Positions 54,100 to 61,163 of a stretch of DNA of 64,000 nt are shown piece by piece. Under the pieces are notes generated by a model. That model worked only from the letters and a program-made list of their open reading frames with translations. It made no database searches and was not told where the DNA came from. The DNA is from Streptomyces sp. 11x1. GTDB lineage: Bacteria; Actinomycetota; Actinomycetes; Streptomycetales; Streptomycetaceae. Positions within the stretch are counted from its first letter, which is position 1. The number at the start of each line of letters is the position of its first letter. Location of the stretch: positions 4,092,001 to 4,156,000 of the forward strand of contig NZ_CP122458.1 of the NCBI RefSeq assembly GCF_032598905.1, in the 5' to 3' direction. The translations under genes and the position numbers were made by a program.

Positions 54100-54350
54100 T
54101 TGCGGTTCTCCCCCAACGTACCGCATCCGACCGAGTGCTCGGTGTGCACCTGGTGGGCGCGGCCGGTGAAGGCCAACGAGGAGAGAGCATACGTGGTCCG
54201 AAGCCTGTCGTCGAACAGAAAGCGTCCGCAGGGGCGTTGCTCGCCGAAGATCGACTGTTTCCGGCCGCGGATACGGACGGTTGTTCCGTTGCTGTTCAGT
54301 CTGTGAAACCCGCGTGCCCGGCGCGTTTCCTGTCTGAAACGATGGGGTCC

Positions 54351-55577
54351 ATGAGCCCTGCAACCCCTCCCACCGAGCGCCGGGTCTCCGCGCGCATCGG
54401 CGCGATCTCCGAGTCCGCCACCCTCGCCGTGGACGCCAAGGCCAAGGCCCTCAAGGCCGCCGGGCGCCCGGTGATCGGCTTCGGCGCCGGTGAGCCCGAC
54501 TTCCCGACCCCGGACTACATCGTCGAGGCGGCCGTCGAGGCCTGCAAGAACCCGAAGTACCACCGCTACACGCCGGCCGGCGGTCTGCCCGAGCTGAAGG
54601 CCGCGATCGCCGCGAAGACCCTGCGCGACTCCGGCTACGAGGTCGACGCGTCGCAGGTCCTCGTCACCAACGGCGGCAAGCAGGCCATCTACGAGGCGTT
54701 CGCCGCGATCCTCGACCCGGGCGACGAGGTCATCGTCCCCGCGCCGTACTGGACGACGTACCCGGAGTCGATCCGTCTCGCCGGCGGTGTCCCGGTCGAG
54801 GTCGTCGCCGACGAGACCACGGGCTACCGGGTCTCGGTCGAGCAGCTGGAGGCGGCCCGCACGGAGAACACGAAGGTCCTCCTCTTCGTCTCCCCGTCCA
54901 ACCCGACCGGCGCGGTCTACACGCGCGCTCAGGTGGAGGAGATCGGCCGCTGGGCCGCCGAGAAGGGCCTGTGGGTCCTGACCGACGAGATCTACGAGCA
55001 CCTGGTCTACGGCGACGCCGAGTTCCACTCGCTGCCGGTGGTCGTGCCCGAGCTCGCCGACAGGACGATCGTGGTCAACGGGGTCGCGAAGACGTACGCG
55101 ATGACGGGCTGGCGCGTGGGCTGGGTCATCGGCCCGAAGGACGTCGTCAAGGCCGCGACCAACCTCCAGTCGCACGCCACGTCGAACGTCTCCAACGTGG
55201 CGCAGGTGGCCGCGCTGGCCGCCGTCTCCGGCGACCTGTCGGCCGTCGAGAAGATGAAGGAGGCCTTCGACCGCCGCCGCAAGACGATCGTGCGGATGCT
55301 CAACGAGATCGACGGCGTGTTCTGCCCGGAGCCCGAGGGCGCGTTCTACGCCTACCCGTCGGTGAAGGAGCTGATCGGCAAGGAGATCCGCGGCAAGCGC
55401 CCCCAGGACACGGTCGAGCTGGCCGCGCTGATCCTGGAGGAGGCCGAGGTCGCGGTCGTCCCCGGCGAGGCCTTCGGCACCCCCGGCTATCTGCGTCTGT
55501 CGTACGCCCTGGGTGACGAGGATCTCGTCGAGGGCGTCTCCCGCGTGCAGAAGCTGCTGGCGGAGGCGACGGACTGA
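54351..55577 (+). CDS. aspC: Pyridoxal phosphate-dependent aspartate aminotransferase
   Basis: Transfers amino groups between aspartate and 2-oxoglutarate (class I/II fold, cytoplasmic dimer). The 408-residue protein has [13 protein letters not shown] (about 41-53), [21 protein letters not shown] for cofactor contacts, and the PLP lysine in [15 protein letters not shown] chose the ATG at 54351; an ATG nine bases upstream is possible. It is the Streptomyces gene between tRNA-Trp and the adenosine deaminase gene. Substrate specificity follows the family and is inferred. Confidence 0.9.
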   Translation: MSPATPPTERRVSARIGAISESATLAVDAKAKALKAAGRPVIGFGAGEPDFPTPDYIVEAAVEACKNPKYHRYTPAGGLPELKAAIAAKTLRDSGYEVDASQVLVTNGGKQAIYEAFAAILDPGDEVIVPAPYWTTYPESIRLAGGVPVEVVADETTGYRVSVEQLEAARTENTKVLLFVSPSNPTGAVYTRAQVEEIGRWAAEKGLWVLTDEIYEHLVYGDAEFHSLPVVVPELADRTIVVNGVAKTYAMTGWRVGWVIGPKDVVKAATNLQSHATSNVSNVAQVAALAAVSGDLSAVEKMKEAFDRRRKTIVRMLNEIDGVFCPEPEGAFYAYPSVKELIGKEIRGKRPQDTVELAALILEEAEVAVVPGEAFGTPGYLRLSYALGDEDLVEGVSRVQKLLAEATD

Positions 55578-55598
55578 CGTCCTGAGCTGAGATTCCTT

Positions 55599-55632
55599 GG
55601 GGACCACATACAGATTTCCGTATGTGGTCCCC
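55599..55632 (+). terminator. Terminator after aspC
   Basis: Perfect 13-bp stem with arms GGGGACCACATAC (55599-55611) and GTATGTGGTCCCC (55620-55632), followed by TCTTTC. It is 21 bp after the aspC stop and can end transcription before the deaminase gene. Confidence 0.88.
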
Positions 55633-55709
55633 TCTTTCATGTGTGCGAGCCAGACCACGTTCGAGGATTCCGCTTCCGGGACGGCATGGGCGTGCGGCAG
55701 GATCGGGCG

Positions 55710-56768
55710 ATGGAGCGTGTACGTGACCTCTCTGAACTGCCCAAGGCCCATCTGCATCTGCACTTCACCGGGTCGATGCGGCCCACGACCGTGCTGGAAC
55801 TGGCCGACAAGTACGGGGTCCGGCTCCCCGACGCGCTGACGGAGGCGCTGACCAGCGGGGAACCGCCGAGACTGCGGGCGACGGACGAGCGTGGGTGGTT
55901 CCGGTTCCAGCGGCTGTACGACGCGGCGCGCTCGTGCGTCAGGGAGCCCGAGGACATCCAGCGGTTGGTGCGGGAGGCCGCGGAGGAGGATGTCCGGGAC
56001 GGTTCGGGCTGGCTGGAGATCCAGGTGGACCCGACGTCGTACGCGCCCCGGCTGGGCGGGCTGATCCCGGCGCTGGAGGTGATCCTGGACGCGGTCGACA
56101 CGACGGCGCGGGAGACGGGGCTCGGGATGCGGGTGCTGGTGGCGGCGAACCGTATGAAGCACCCGTTGGACGCGCGCACGCTGGCCCGGCTCGCGGTGCG
56201 GTACGCGGACCGGGGGGTGGTCGGGTTCGGGCTCTCCAACGACGAACGCCGGGGCATGGCGCGGGACTTCGACCGAGCGTTCGCGATCGCCCGGGAGGGG
56301 GGCCTGCTGTCGGCGCCGCACGGCGGTGAGCTGACCGGTCCGTCGTCGGTGCGGGACTGTCTGGACGACCTGAACGCGAACCGGGTGGGTCACGGGGTGC
56401 GCGCGGCGGAGCACCCGCGCCTGTTGCAGCGGCTCGCCGAGCAGCAGATCACCTGCGAGGTCTGCCCGGCCTCGAACGTGGCGCTCGGCGTCTACGAGAA
56501 ACCCGAGGACGTCCCCCTGCGGACGCTGTTCGACGCCGGGGTGCCGATGGCGCTCGGCGCGGACGACCCGCTGCTGTTCGGTTCGCGTCTGGCGGCCCAG
56601 TACGAGATCGCCCGCCGGCACCACGACTTCACGGACGAGGAGTTGGCTGAGCTGGCCCGGCAGTCGATCCGGGGGTCGGCTGCCCCGGAGCAGGAGAGGA
56701 AGAAGCTGCTGGCCGGCGTGGACGACTGGCTCGCCGCCCCGGCCGGGGTCGGGGCGGGGGTGTCCTAG
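55710..56768 (+). CDS. add: Adenosine deaminase
   Basis: Zinc hydrolase converting adenosine to inosine in purine salvage. The 352-residue protein carries the metal motif HLHLHFTG (about 12-19), SAPHGGELTG with the zinc His and catalytic Glu, GHGVRA, and the aspartate pair ALGADDPLLFG. I chose MERVRDLSELPKAHLHLH as the start at 55710; an ATG at 55686 adds eight residues. It converges with murB; mobile DNA lies downstream. Confidence 0.9.
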   Translation: MERVRDLSELPKAHLHLHFTGSMRPTTVLELADKYGVRLPDALTEALTSGEPPRLRATDERGWFRFQRLYDAARSCVREPEDIQRLVREAAEEDVRDGSGWLEIQVDPTSYAPRLGGLIPALEVILDAVDTTARETGLGMRVLVAANRMKHPLDARTLARLAVRYADRGVVGFGLSNDERRGMARDFDRAFAIAREGGLLSAPHGGELTGPSSVRDCLDDLNANRVGHGVRAAEHPRLLQRLAEQQITCEVCPASNVALGVYEKPEDVPLRTLFDAGVPMALGADDPLLFGSRLAAQYEIARRHHDFTDEELAELARQSIRGSAAPEQERKKLLAGVDDWLAAPAGVGAGVS

Positions 56769-56775
56769 AAGCGTC

Positions 56776-56874
56776 CTGAAGATCTTGAAAATGCGCCCGG
56801 CTTGCCCTACTTGATGGCGATTGACATTTACCGGCAATCCAGGGTGAGTCGGGCGGCCAGAGCAAGATCTTCAG
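56776..56874. repeat. 12-bp inverted-repeat pair, possible element relic
   Basis: CTGAAGATCTTG (56776-56787) and CAAGATCTTCAG (56863-56874) are perfect terminal repeats enclosing 75 bp with no gene. The block lies between add and the IS630 element and ends near the shared target. It could be a small MITE, an old IS relic or a regulatory stem. Confidence 0.4.
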
Positions 56875-56881
56875 CGGTCTC

Positions 56882-57973
56882 CTAGTGTCCTGAGTCTTTG
56901 ATTCGGTTCAGATATCCGGTGAGGCGTTCGAAGATCTCGTCAGCGGTCTTCGTCCAGACGAAGGGCTTGGGGTTGTCGTTCCAGTCGGCGATCCAGGTCC
57001 GGATGTCCTTCTCCAGGGCTTGGACGTTCCTGTGGACGCCACGCCGTATCTGCTTGTCCGTCAGCAGGGCGAACCAGCGCTCCACTTGGTTGAGCCAGGA
57101 GGCGCTGGTCGGGGTGAAGTGCATGTGGAACCGCGGATGGGCCAGCAGCCACTTCTGGATCGCGGGCGTCTTGTGGGTGGCGTAGTTGTCGCAGATCAGG
57201 TGGACGTCGAGATGGTCGGGGACCTCCTTGTCCAGCTTGGCCAGGAACTTCTTGAACTCCACCGCGCGGTGCCGGCGGTGGAGCGAGCTGATGACCTCGC
57301 CGGTGGCCGCGTTCAGGGCGGCGAACAGGGTCGTCACGCCGCCGCGCAGGTAGTCGTGGGTGCGGCGCTCGGGCATGCCCGGCATCATCGGCAGCACCGG
57401 TGCCGACCGGTCCAGTGCCTGGATCTGCGACTTCTCGTCCACACAGAGGACGATGGCCCGCTCGGGCGGGTCCAGGTACAGGCCGACGACGTCGCGGACC
57501 TTCTCGATGAACTGCGGGTCCTTGGACAGCTTGAAGGTGTCCACCAGATGCGGTTTGAGGCCGAAGGTCCGCCAGATCCGCGAGATGGTGGACTGGCTCA
57601 GGCCGCTGGCCGCGGCCATTCCCCGCGTCGACCAGTGCGTGGCGTTCTTCGGGGTGGTCTCCAGGGTCCGCACGACCACCTCCTCGACCTTTTCGTCGCT
57701 CACCGTGCGGGGCGGGCCGGGCCGCGGCTCGTCGGACAGGCCCTGGAGCCGGTCGGCCGCGAACCGCCTGCGCCACTTGGCCACCGTGACCGGGTGGACC
57801 CCAAGCTCCGCTCCCACCACGGTGTTCGAACCGCCCTCAGCACACGCAAGCACGATCCGGCACCGCAACGCCAGAGCCTGCGAGGACGTTGCTCGCCGCG
57901 ACCAGCGCAGCAGCGTCTCTCGCTCCTCATCCGTCAGGACCACTTCGACCGTCGGCCGACCCATACGCGCCAT
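56882..57973 (-). CDS. IS630 family transposase
   Basis: 363-residue DDE transposase. The N-terminal helix-turn-helix region (about 40-130: LGVHPVTVAKWRRRF, then ATHWSTRGMAAASGLSQSTI) binds the ends. The catalytic triad is D in LCVDEKSQIQALDR, D in LICDNYATHKTP and E in NQVERWFALL. No frameshift or stop is visible, so it could be active. Its stop codon TAG is made from the TA target plus the flanking host C (56882), so termination depends on the insertion site. Confidence 0.95.
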   Translation of the reverse strand: MARMGRPTVEVVLTDEERETLLRWSRRATSSQALALRCRIVLACAEGGSNTVVGAELGVHPVTVAKWRRRFAADRLQGLSDEPRPGPPRTVSDEKVEEVVVRTLETTPKNATHWSTRGMAAASGLSQSTISRIWRTFGLKPHLVDTFKLSKDPQFIEKVRDVVGLYLDPPERAIVLCVDEKSQIQALDRSAPVLPMMPGMPERRTHDYLRGGVTTLFAALNAATGEVISSLHRRHRAVEFKKFLAKLDKEVPDHLDVHLICDNYATHKTPAIQKWLLAHPRFHMHFTPTSASWLNQVERWFALLTDKQIRRGVHRNVQALEKDIRTWIADWNDNPKPFVWTKTADEIFERLTGYLNRIKDSGH

Positions 57974-58017
57974 GAGCCCAGCCTACTTCTTTAGCGAAAT
58001 AAAGACTCAGGACACTA
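56883..58017 (-). mobile_element. IS630 family insertion sequence
   Basis: The ends TAGTGTCCTGAGTCTTT (56883-56899) and its exact complement AAAGACTCAGGACACTA (58001-58017) flank a full transposase. The terminal TA dinucleotides are the expected TA target duplication of IS630/Tc1-like elements, so the element proper is 56885-58015. It appears intact. It lies in a CTAG site that also borders the MITE-like element and the murB stop. Confidence 0.92.
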
Positions 58018-58018
58018 G

Positions 58019-58226
58019 GCCCTGTCGTCACATTCCCGTCGTCGCCCGAAGGGCGGGCTGGCGGCGTCGTGGGGGTACCTCCCGGTCGAGCGCAGCCGAG
58101 ACCGGGGGAGCGTGCTCTCGGCGTGCCGGGCACCGACCGGCGTACCAGACGTACTCGGGTCGGTGCCCGGTGCGTCGAGAGCGCGTGCATGGCGTCGCGG
58201 GGCAGGCGGGAATGTGACGACAGGGA
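58019..58226. repeat. MITE-like element with 19-bp terminal repeats
   Basis: CCCTGTCGTCACATTCCCG (58020-58038) and its exact complement (58207-58225) bound about 208 bp with no gene. CTAG sits on both sides (58015-58018 and 58227-58230), a possible 4-bp YTAR-type duplication of the IS5 group. Inside is a long palindrome: CCGGGCACCGACC (58126-58138) with GGTCGGTGCCCGG (58158-58170), and GCTCTCG (58114-58120) with CGAGAGC (58176-58182). It looks non-autonomous; its parent transposase is not in the window. Confidence 0.7.
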
Positions 58227-59282
58227 CTAGAGGCTGACGCCGACCGTCACCGGCTCGTTGACCAGGGTGATGCCGAAGGCGTCACGGACTCCGGTGACGA
58301 CCTCGCGGGCCAGGGCGAGCAGGTCCTCGGTGGTGGCGGCGCCCCGGTTGGTGAGGGCCAGGGTGTGTTTGGTGGAGATCCGGGCGGGCCCGGTGCCGTA
58401 TCCCTTGGTGAAGCCGGCCTTGTCGATCAGCCAGGCGGCGGAGGTCTTGGTGTGGCCGTCGCCGGCGGCGTAGGCGGGCGGGGTGACGTCGTCCCCGAGG
58501 CGCGCGCGCACGCGCGCGTGGAAGGCGGCGTACTGCTCGTCGGTGAGGATCGGGTTGGTGAAGAACGATCCGGCGGACCAGGTGTCGTGGTCCTCGGGGT
58601 CGAGCACCATGCCCTTCCCGGCGCGCAGCTTCAGCACGGTCTCGCGGGCCTCGGCGAGGGGCACCCGGTCGCCGGGTTCGACGCCGAGCGTGCGGGCCGT
58701 CTCGGCGTACTTGATCGGACCCGACAGGCCGCCCGCGTCCTCCAGTTCGAACCGGACCCGCAGGACGACATAGCGCTCCGGCTCGTCCTTGAAGCGGCTG
58801 TGGCGGTAGGAGAAGGCGCACTCGGTGTTCGGGACGGTGACGGTCTCGCGGGTGCGGCGGTCGTAGGCGACGACCTCGGTGATGGTGGAGGCGACCTCCT
58901 GGCCGTACGCGCCCACGTTCTGGATCGGTGTGGCGCCCGCGGAGCCGGGGATGCCGGCCAGGCACTCGATCCCGGCGAGCCCGGCCTCGACGGCGCGGGC
59001 GACCGCGTCGGTCCACACCTCGCCGGCGGCCAGCTCCAGCCGTGTCCCGTCGAGCGCGAAGCCCTTGGTGGCGATGACCAGCGCGGTTCCGGCGAAGCCC
59101 TGGTCGCCGATCACCAGGTTGGAGCCACCGCCGATGAGCAGCAGCGGCGTACCGGTGTCGTCGGCCTCGCGGACGGCGGCGACGACCTCGTCGTCGGTGG
59201 TAGCGGTGATCAGCCGGCGCGCGGGCCCGCCCAGCCGGAAGGTGGTCAGCGGGGCGAGGGGGGCGTCGTGGAGTTCCTGCAC
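58227..59282 (-). CDS. murB: UDP-N-acetylenolpyruvoylglucosamine reductase
   Basis: FAD-dependent reduction that yields UDP-MurNAc for peptidoglycan. The 351-residue protein has the FAD-binding LLIGGGSNLVIGDQGF and GIPGSAGATPIQNVGAYGQE, the catalytic SAGSFFTNP (serine) and YRHSRFK. I prefer the GTG at 59282 (QELHDAPLAPLTTFRLGGPA), as in relatives; a GTG at 59309 adds nine residues with no ribosome binding site. Its TAG stop lies in the CTAG site where the mobile elements inserted, and it is intact. Confidence 0.95.
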   Translation of the reverse strand: MQELHDAPLAPLTTFRLGGPARRLITATTDDEVVAAVREADDTGTPLLLIGGGSNLVIGDQGFAGTALVIATKGFALDGTRLELAAGEVWTDAVARAVEAGLAGIECLAGIPGSAGATPIQNVGAYGQEVASTITEVVAYDRRTRETVTVPNTECAFSYRHSRFKDEPERYVVLRVRFELEDAGGLSGPIKYAETARTLGVEPGDRVPLAEARETVLKLRAGKGMVLDPEDHDTWSAGSFFTNPILTDEQYAAFHARVRARLGDDVTPPAYAAGDGHTKTSAAWLIDKAGFTKGYGTGPARISTKHTLALTNRGAATTEDLLALAREVVTGVRDAFGITLVNEPVTVGVSL

Positions 59283-59357
59283 GGGCTCAAGAGTACGAGA
59301 CCCCCGCACCGGGGAGGGGCGGGGGACCGTGGGGGTGCGGCCGTGAGGCGTGGGCCG

Positions 59358-59786
59358 TCAGGCCAGTCGGACGACCGCGCGGGACATGCCCAGGACCTTC
59401 TGGCCGCCGCTCATGGCCGTCAGGTCGACGCGGACGGTGTTGTCGTCGAGCTTGGCGCCGATCTTGGCGCTGACCTCGATGGTGGCGCCCTCGTCGTCGT
59501 TGGGGACGACCACGGGCTTGGTGAAGCGGACGCCGTACTCGAGGACCGAGCCCGGGTCGCCGGTCCAGTCGGTGACGACACGGATCGCCTCGGCCATGGT
59601 GAACATGCCGTGCGCGATCACGTCCGGGAGGCCGACCTCCTTGGCGAACTTCTCGTTCCAGTGGATCGGGTTGAAGTCGCCGGAGGCACCCGCGTACCGG
59701 ACGAGGGTGGCGCGGGTCACGCCGAAGCTCTGGGCGGGCAGTTCGGTGCCGACCTCGACGTCGTCGTAGGAGATCTTCGCGGTCAT
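59358..59786 (-). CDS. hadB: MaoC-type (3R)-hydroxyacyl-ACP dehydratase, HadB-like
   Basis: 142-residue hot-dog protein with the hydratase-2 motif GDFNPIHWNEKFAKEVG, in which D37 and H42 are the expected catalytic pair. It is the active partner of the neighbouring HadA-like protein in mycobacteria, forming a heterodimeric dehydratase of fatty-acid elongation. Here it lies seven bases after hadA. In Streptomyces the physiological substrate (fatty acid or polyketide chain) is inferred. Confidence 0.85.
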   Translation of the reverse strand: MTAKISYDDVEVGTELPAQSFGVTRATLVRYAGASGDFNPIHWNEKFAKEVGLPDVIAHGMFTMAEAIRVVTDWTGDPGSVLEYGVRFTKPVVVPNDDEGATIEVSAKIGAKLDDNTVRVDLTAMSGGQKVLGMSRAVVRLA

Positions 59787-59793
59787 CGGGTTC

Positions 59794-60246
59794 TCACGCC
59801 TCCTCGGCCGCGCGGGCCACGAGCTTGGTCCAGGCGGTCACGACGTGCTCACCGGACTCGTCGTGGACCTCGCCGCGGATGTCCAGGATGTCGTTGCCCG
59901 CGAGGGACTTGATCGCCTCGATGGTGGAGGTGACGGTGAGGCGGTCACCGGCGCGCACGGGGCGCTTGTGGGCGAACTTCTGGTCGCCGTGCACCACCCG
60001 GCTGTAGTCGAGGCCCAACTGGGGGTCCTGGACGACCTGTGCCGCCGCCTGGAAGGTGATCGAGAACACGAAGGTCGGCGGGGCGATCACATCGGCGTAC
60101 CCGAGCGCCTTGGCCGCCTCGGGGTCCGTGTAGACGGGGTTGGTGTCCCCCACGGCCTCCGCGAACTCGCGGATCTTCTCCCGGCCGACCTCGTAGGGGT
60201 CGGTGGGCGGGTAGGTACGCCCCACGAAGGACTGGTCGAGCGCCAT
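59794..60246 (-). CDS. hadA: HadA-like FAS1-type dehydratase N-terminal domain protein
   Basis: 150-residue hot-dog protein with DTNPVYTDPEAAKALGYADV. The position equivalent to the catalytic His of HadB is Tyr (Y39), so it is a substrate-binding partner rather than the catalyst. The order rpmG-hadA-hadB matches the mycobacterial rpmG2-hadA-hadB-hadC cluster; hadC is missing here. Three near-identical 11-bp repeats lie upstream. Confidence 0.85.
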   Translation of the reverse strand: MALDQSFVGRTYPPTDPYEVGREKIREFAEAVGDTNPVYTDPEAAKALGYADVIAPPTFVFSITFQAAAQVVQDPQLGLDYSRVVHGDQKFAHKRPVRAGDRLTVTSTIEAIKSLAGNDILDIRGEVHDESGEHVVTAWTKLVARAAEEA

Positions 60247-60281
60247 GGGCTCGGCACCTCCTGGTTGCTGCGGATACGGCG

Positions 60282-60321
60282 GTACTGACCGGCACCGGCA
60301 GTACTGACCGGTACTGGTCGG
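60282..60321 (-). promoter_or_regulatory. Three-copy repeat upstream of hadA, candidate operator
   Basis: GTACTGACCGG occurs at 60282-60292 and 60301-60311, with a related GTACTGGTCGG starting at 60311. The cluster lies 36-75 bp upstream of the hadA start and looks like regulator half-sites. The regulator is unknown. Confidence 0.4.
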
Positions 60322-60379
60322 TGTAACGACGCGAGGCCGCCCCCGATCACTCGGGGACGGCCTCGTGTACGAGCCTGAT

Positions 60380-60544
60380 CTATCGCGTTTCGCGGTGCGC
60401 GGTGTGCGCGTTGCAACGCGGGCAGTGCTTCTTCATCTCCAGTCGGTCCGGGTTGTTACGCCGGTTCTTCTTGGTGATGTAGTTCCGCTCCTTGCACTCC
60501 ACGCAGGCCAGCGTGATCTTCGGGCGGACGTCGGTGGCAGCCAC
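60380..60544 (-). CDS. rpmG: 50S ribosomal protein L33
   Basis: 54-residue zinc-binding L33: a GTG start gives [20 protein letters not shown], then [20 protein letters not shown] with CPRC. The pairs CVEC and CPRC bind zinc (C+ form), consistent with zinc-replete expression; zinc-free paralogues would be elsewhere. It sits between tRNA-Met and hadA. Confidence 0.95.
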   Translation of the reverse strand: MAATDVRPKITLACVECKERNYITKKNRRNNPDRLEMKKHCPRCNAHTAHRETR

Positions 60545-60634
60545 GTGAGTGCTCCTTGACGAACGGATGGGATTGGTTTAACGCAAGAAAGAGTAGCCGA
60601 TCGAAGGACCGACCCCGCAATCGGCTACTGTCAG

Positions 60635-60707
60635 TAGCGGTGACCGGACTTGAACCGGTGACACAGCGATTATGAGCCGCTTGCTCTACCGACTGAGCTA
60701 CACCGCT
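60635..60707 (-). tRNA. tRNA-Met (anticodon CAT)
   Basis: 73-nt cloverleaf on the minus strand: acceptor AGCGGTG/CACCGCT, D arm GCTC/GAGC, anticodon loop CTCATAA and T arm ACCGG/CCGGT. Discriminator A; the acceptor starts with A-U, so it is the elongator type rather than initiator. The CAT anticodon could in principle be tRNA-Ile2, but Met is the syntenic call. Confidence 0.9.
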
Positions 60708-60753
60708 GTGATGCGATCGGATCCCGCCTTGCGACGGGAACCTTTCACACCAG

Positions 60754-60826
60754 AGCCCCAATACGGAATCGAACCGTAGACCTTCTCCTTACCATGGAGA
60801 CGCTCTGCCGACTGAGCTATTGGGGC
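60754..60826 (-). tRNA. tRNA-Thr (anticodon GGT)
   Basis: 73-nt cloverleaf on the minus strand: acceptor GCCCCAA/TTGGGGC, anticodon loop ATGGTAA with GGT, T arm with GGTTCGA. It precedes tRNA-Met by 46 bp and shares transcription direction with rpmG. Confidence 0.92.
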
Positions 60827-61163
60827 GAGCGATGAAGACATTACACGCCCCACCGCCGATCGCCCAAATCCGTTTCCCGGCCCGCATCCATGGATCGCCC
60901 GGGCGCCGTCCGAGGGTCGTCCACAGAGGTTCCCGGAGCCGCCGGGGAGCTGTCGCCCGTCCCGTTTCCGCAGGCCGCGCAGGTCCCACGCACACCACCG
61001 CCCCCGGCTCTCCCGGCAGTCCCCCGCCTCCCACCGGCCGTCGCCGTCACCTCTCCCGGCAGGTGAACCGCTCCGGTACGACTATTGCGCTCCTCCGCGA
61101 CGAGGGCGGGTGGCCCGCCTAGGCTCGACTCACTCTGCGTGATCTTGTAGCCCCAGGAGCGCG
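60827..61163. other. Intergenic region upstream of the tRNA genes and the amidohydrolase
   Basis: No gene is seen in this 337-bp interval between divergent tRNA-Thr and the amidohydrolase-like gene. It carries the tRNA promoter listed next and presumably the amidohydrolase promoter, which I could not define. Confidence 0.45.
60838..60867 (-). promoter_or_regulatory. tRNA-Thr/tRNA-Met/rpmG promoter
   Basis: On the minus strand TTGGGC (60867-60862) and TAATGT (60843-60838) lie 18 bp apart, about 11 bp before the tRNA-Thr 5' end. The match to TTGnnn-18-TAnnnT is good. Confidence 0.5.

Noticed and set aside
54090..56837. A 915-codon minus-strand open frame across aspC and add
   Set aside because: Antisense shadow of two well-supported plus-strand genes, with composition typical of high-GC artefacts.
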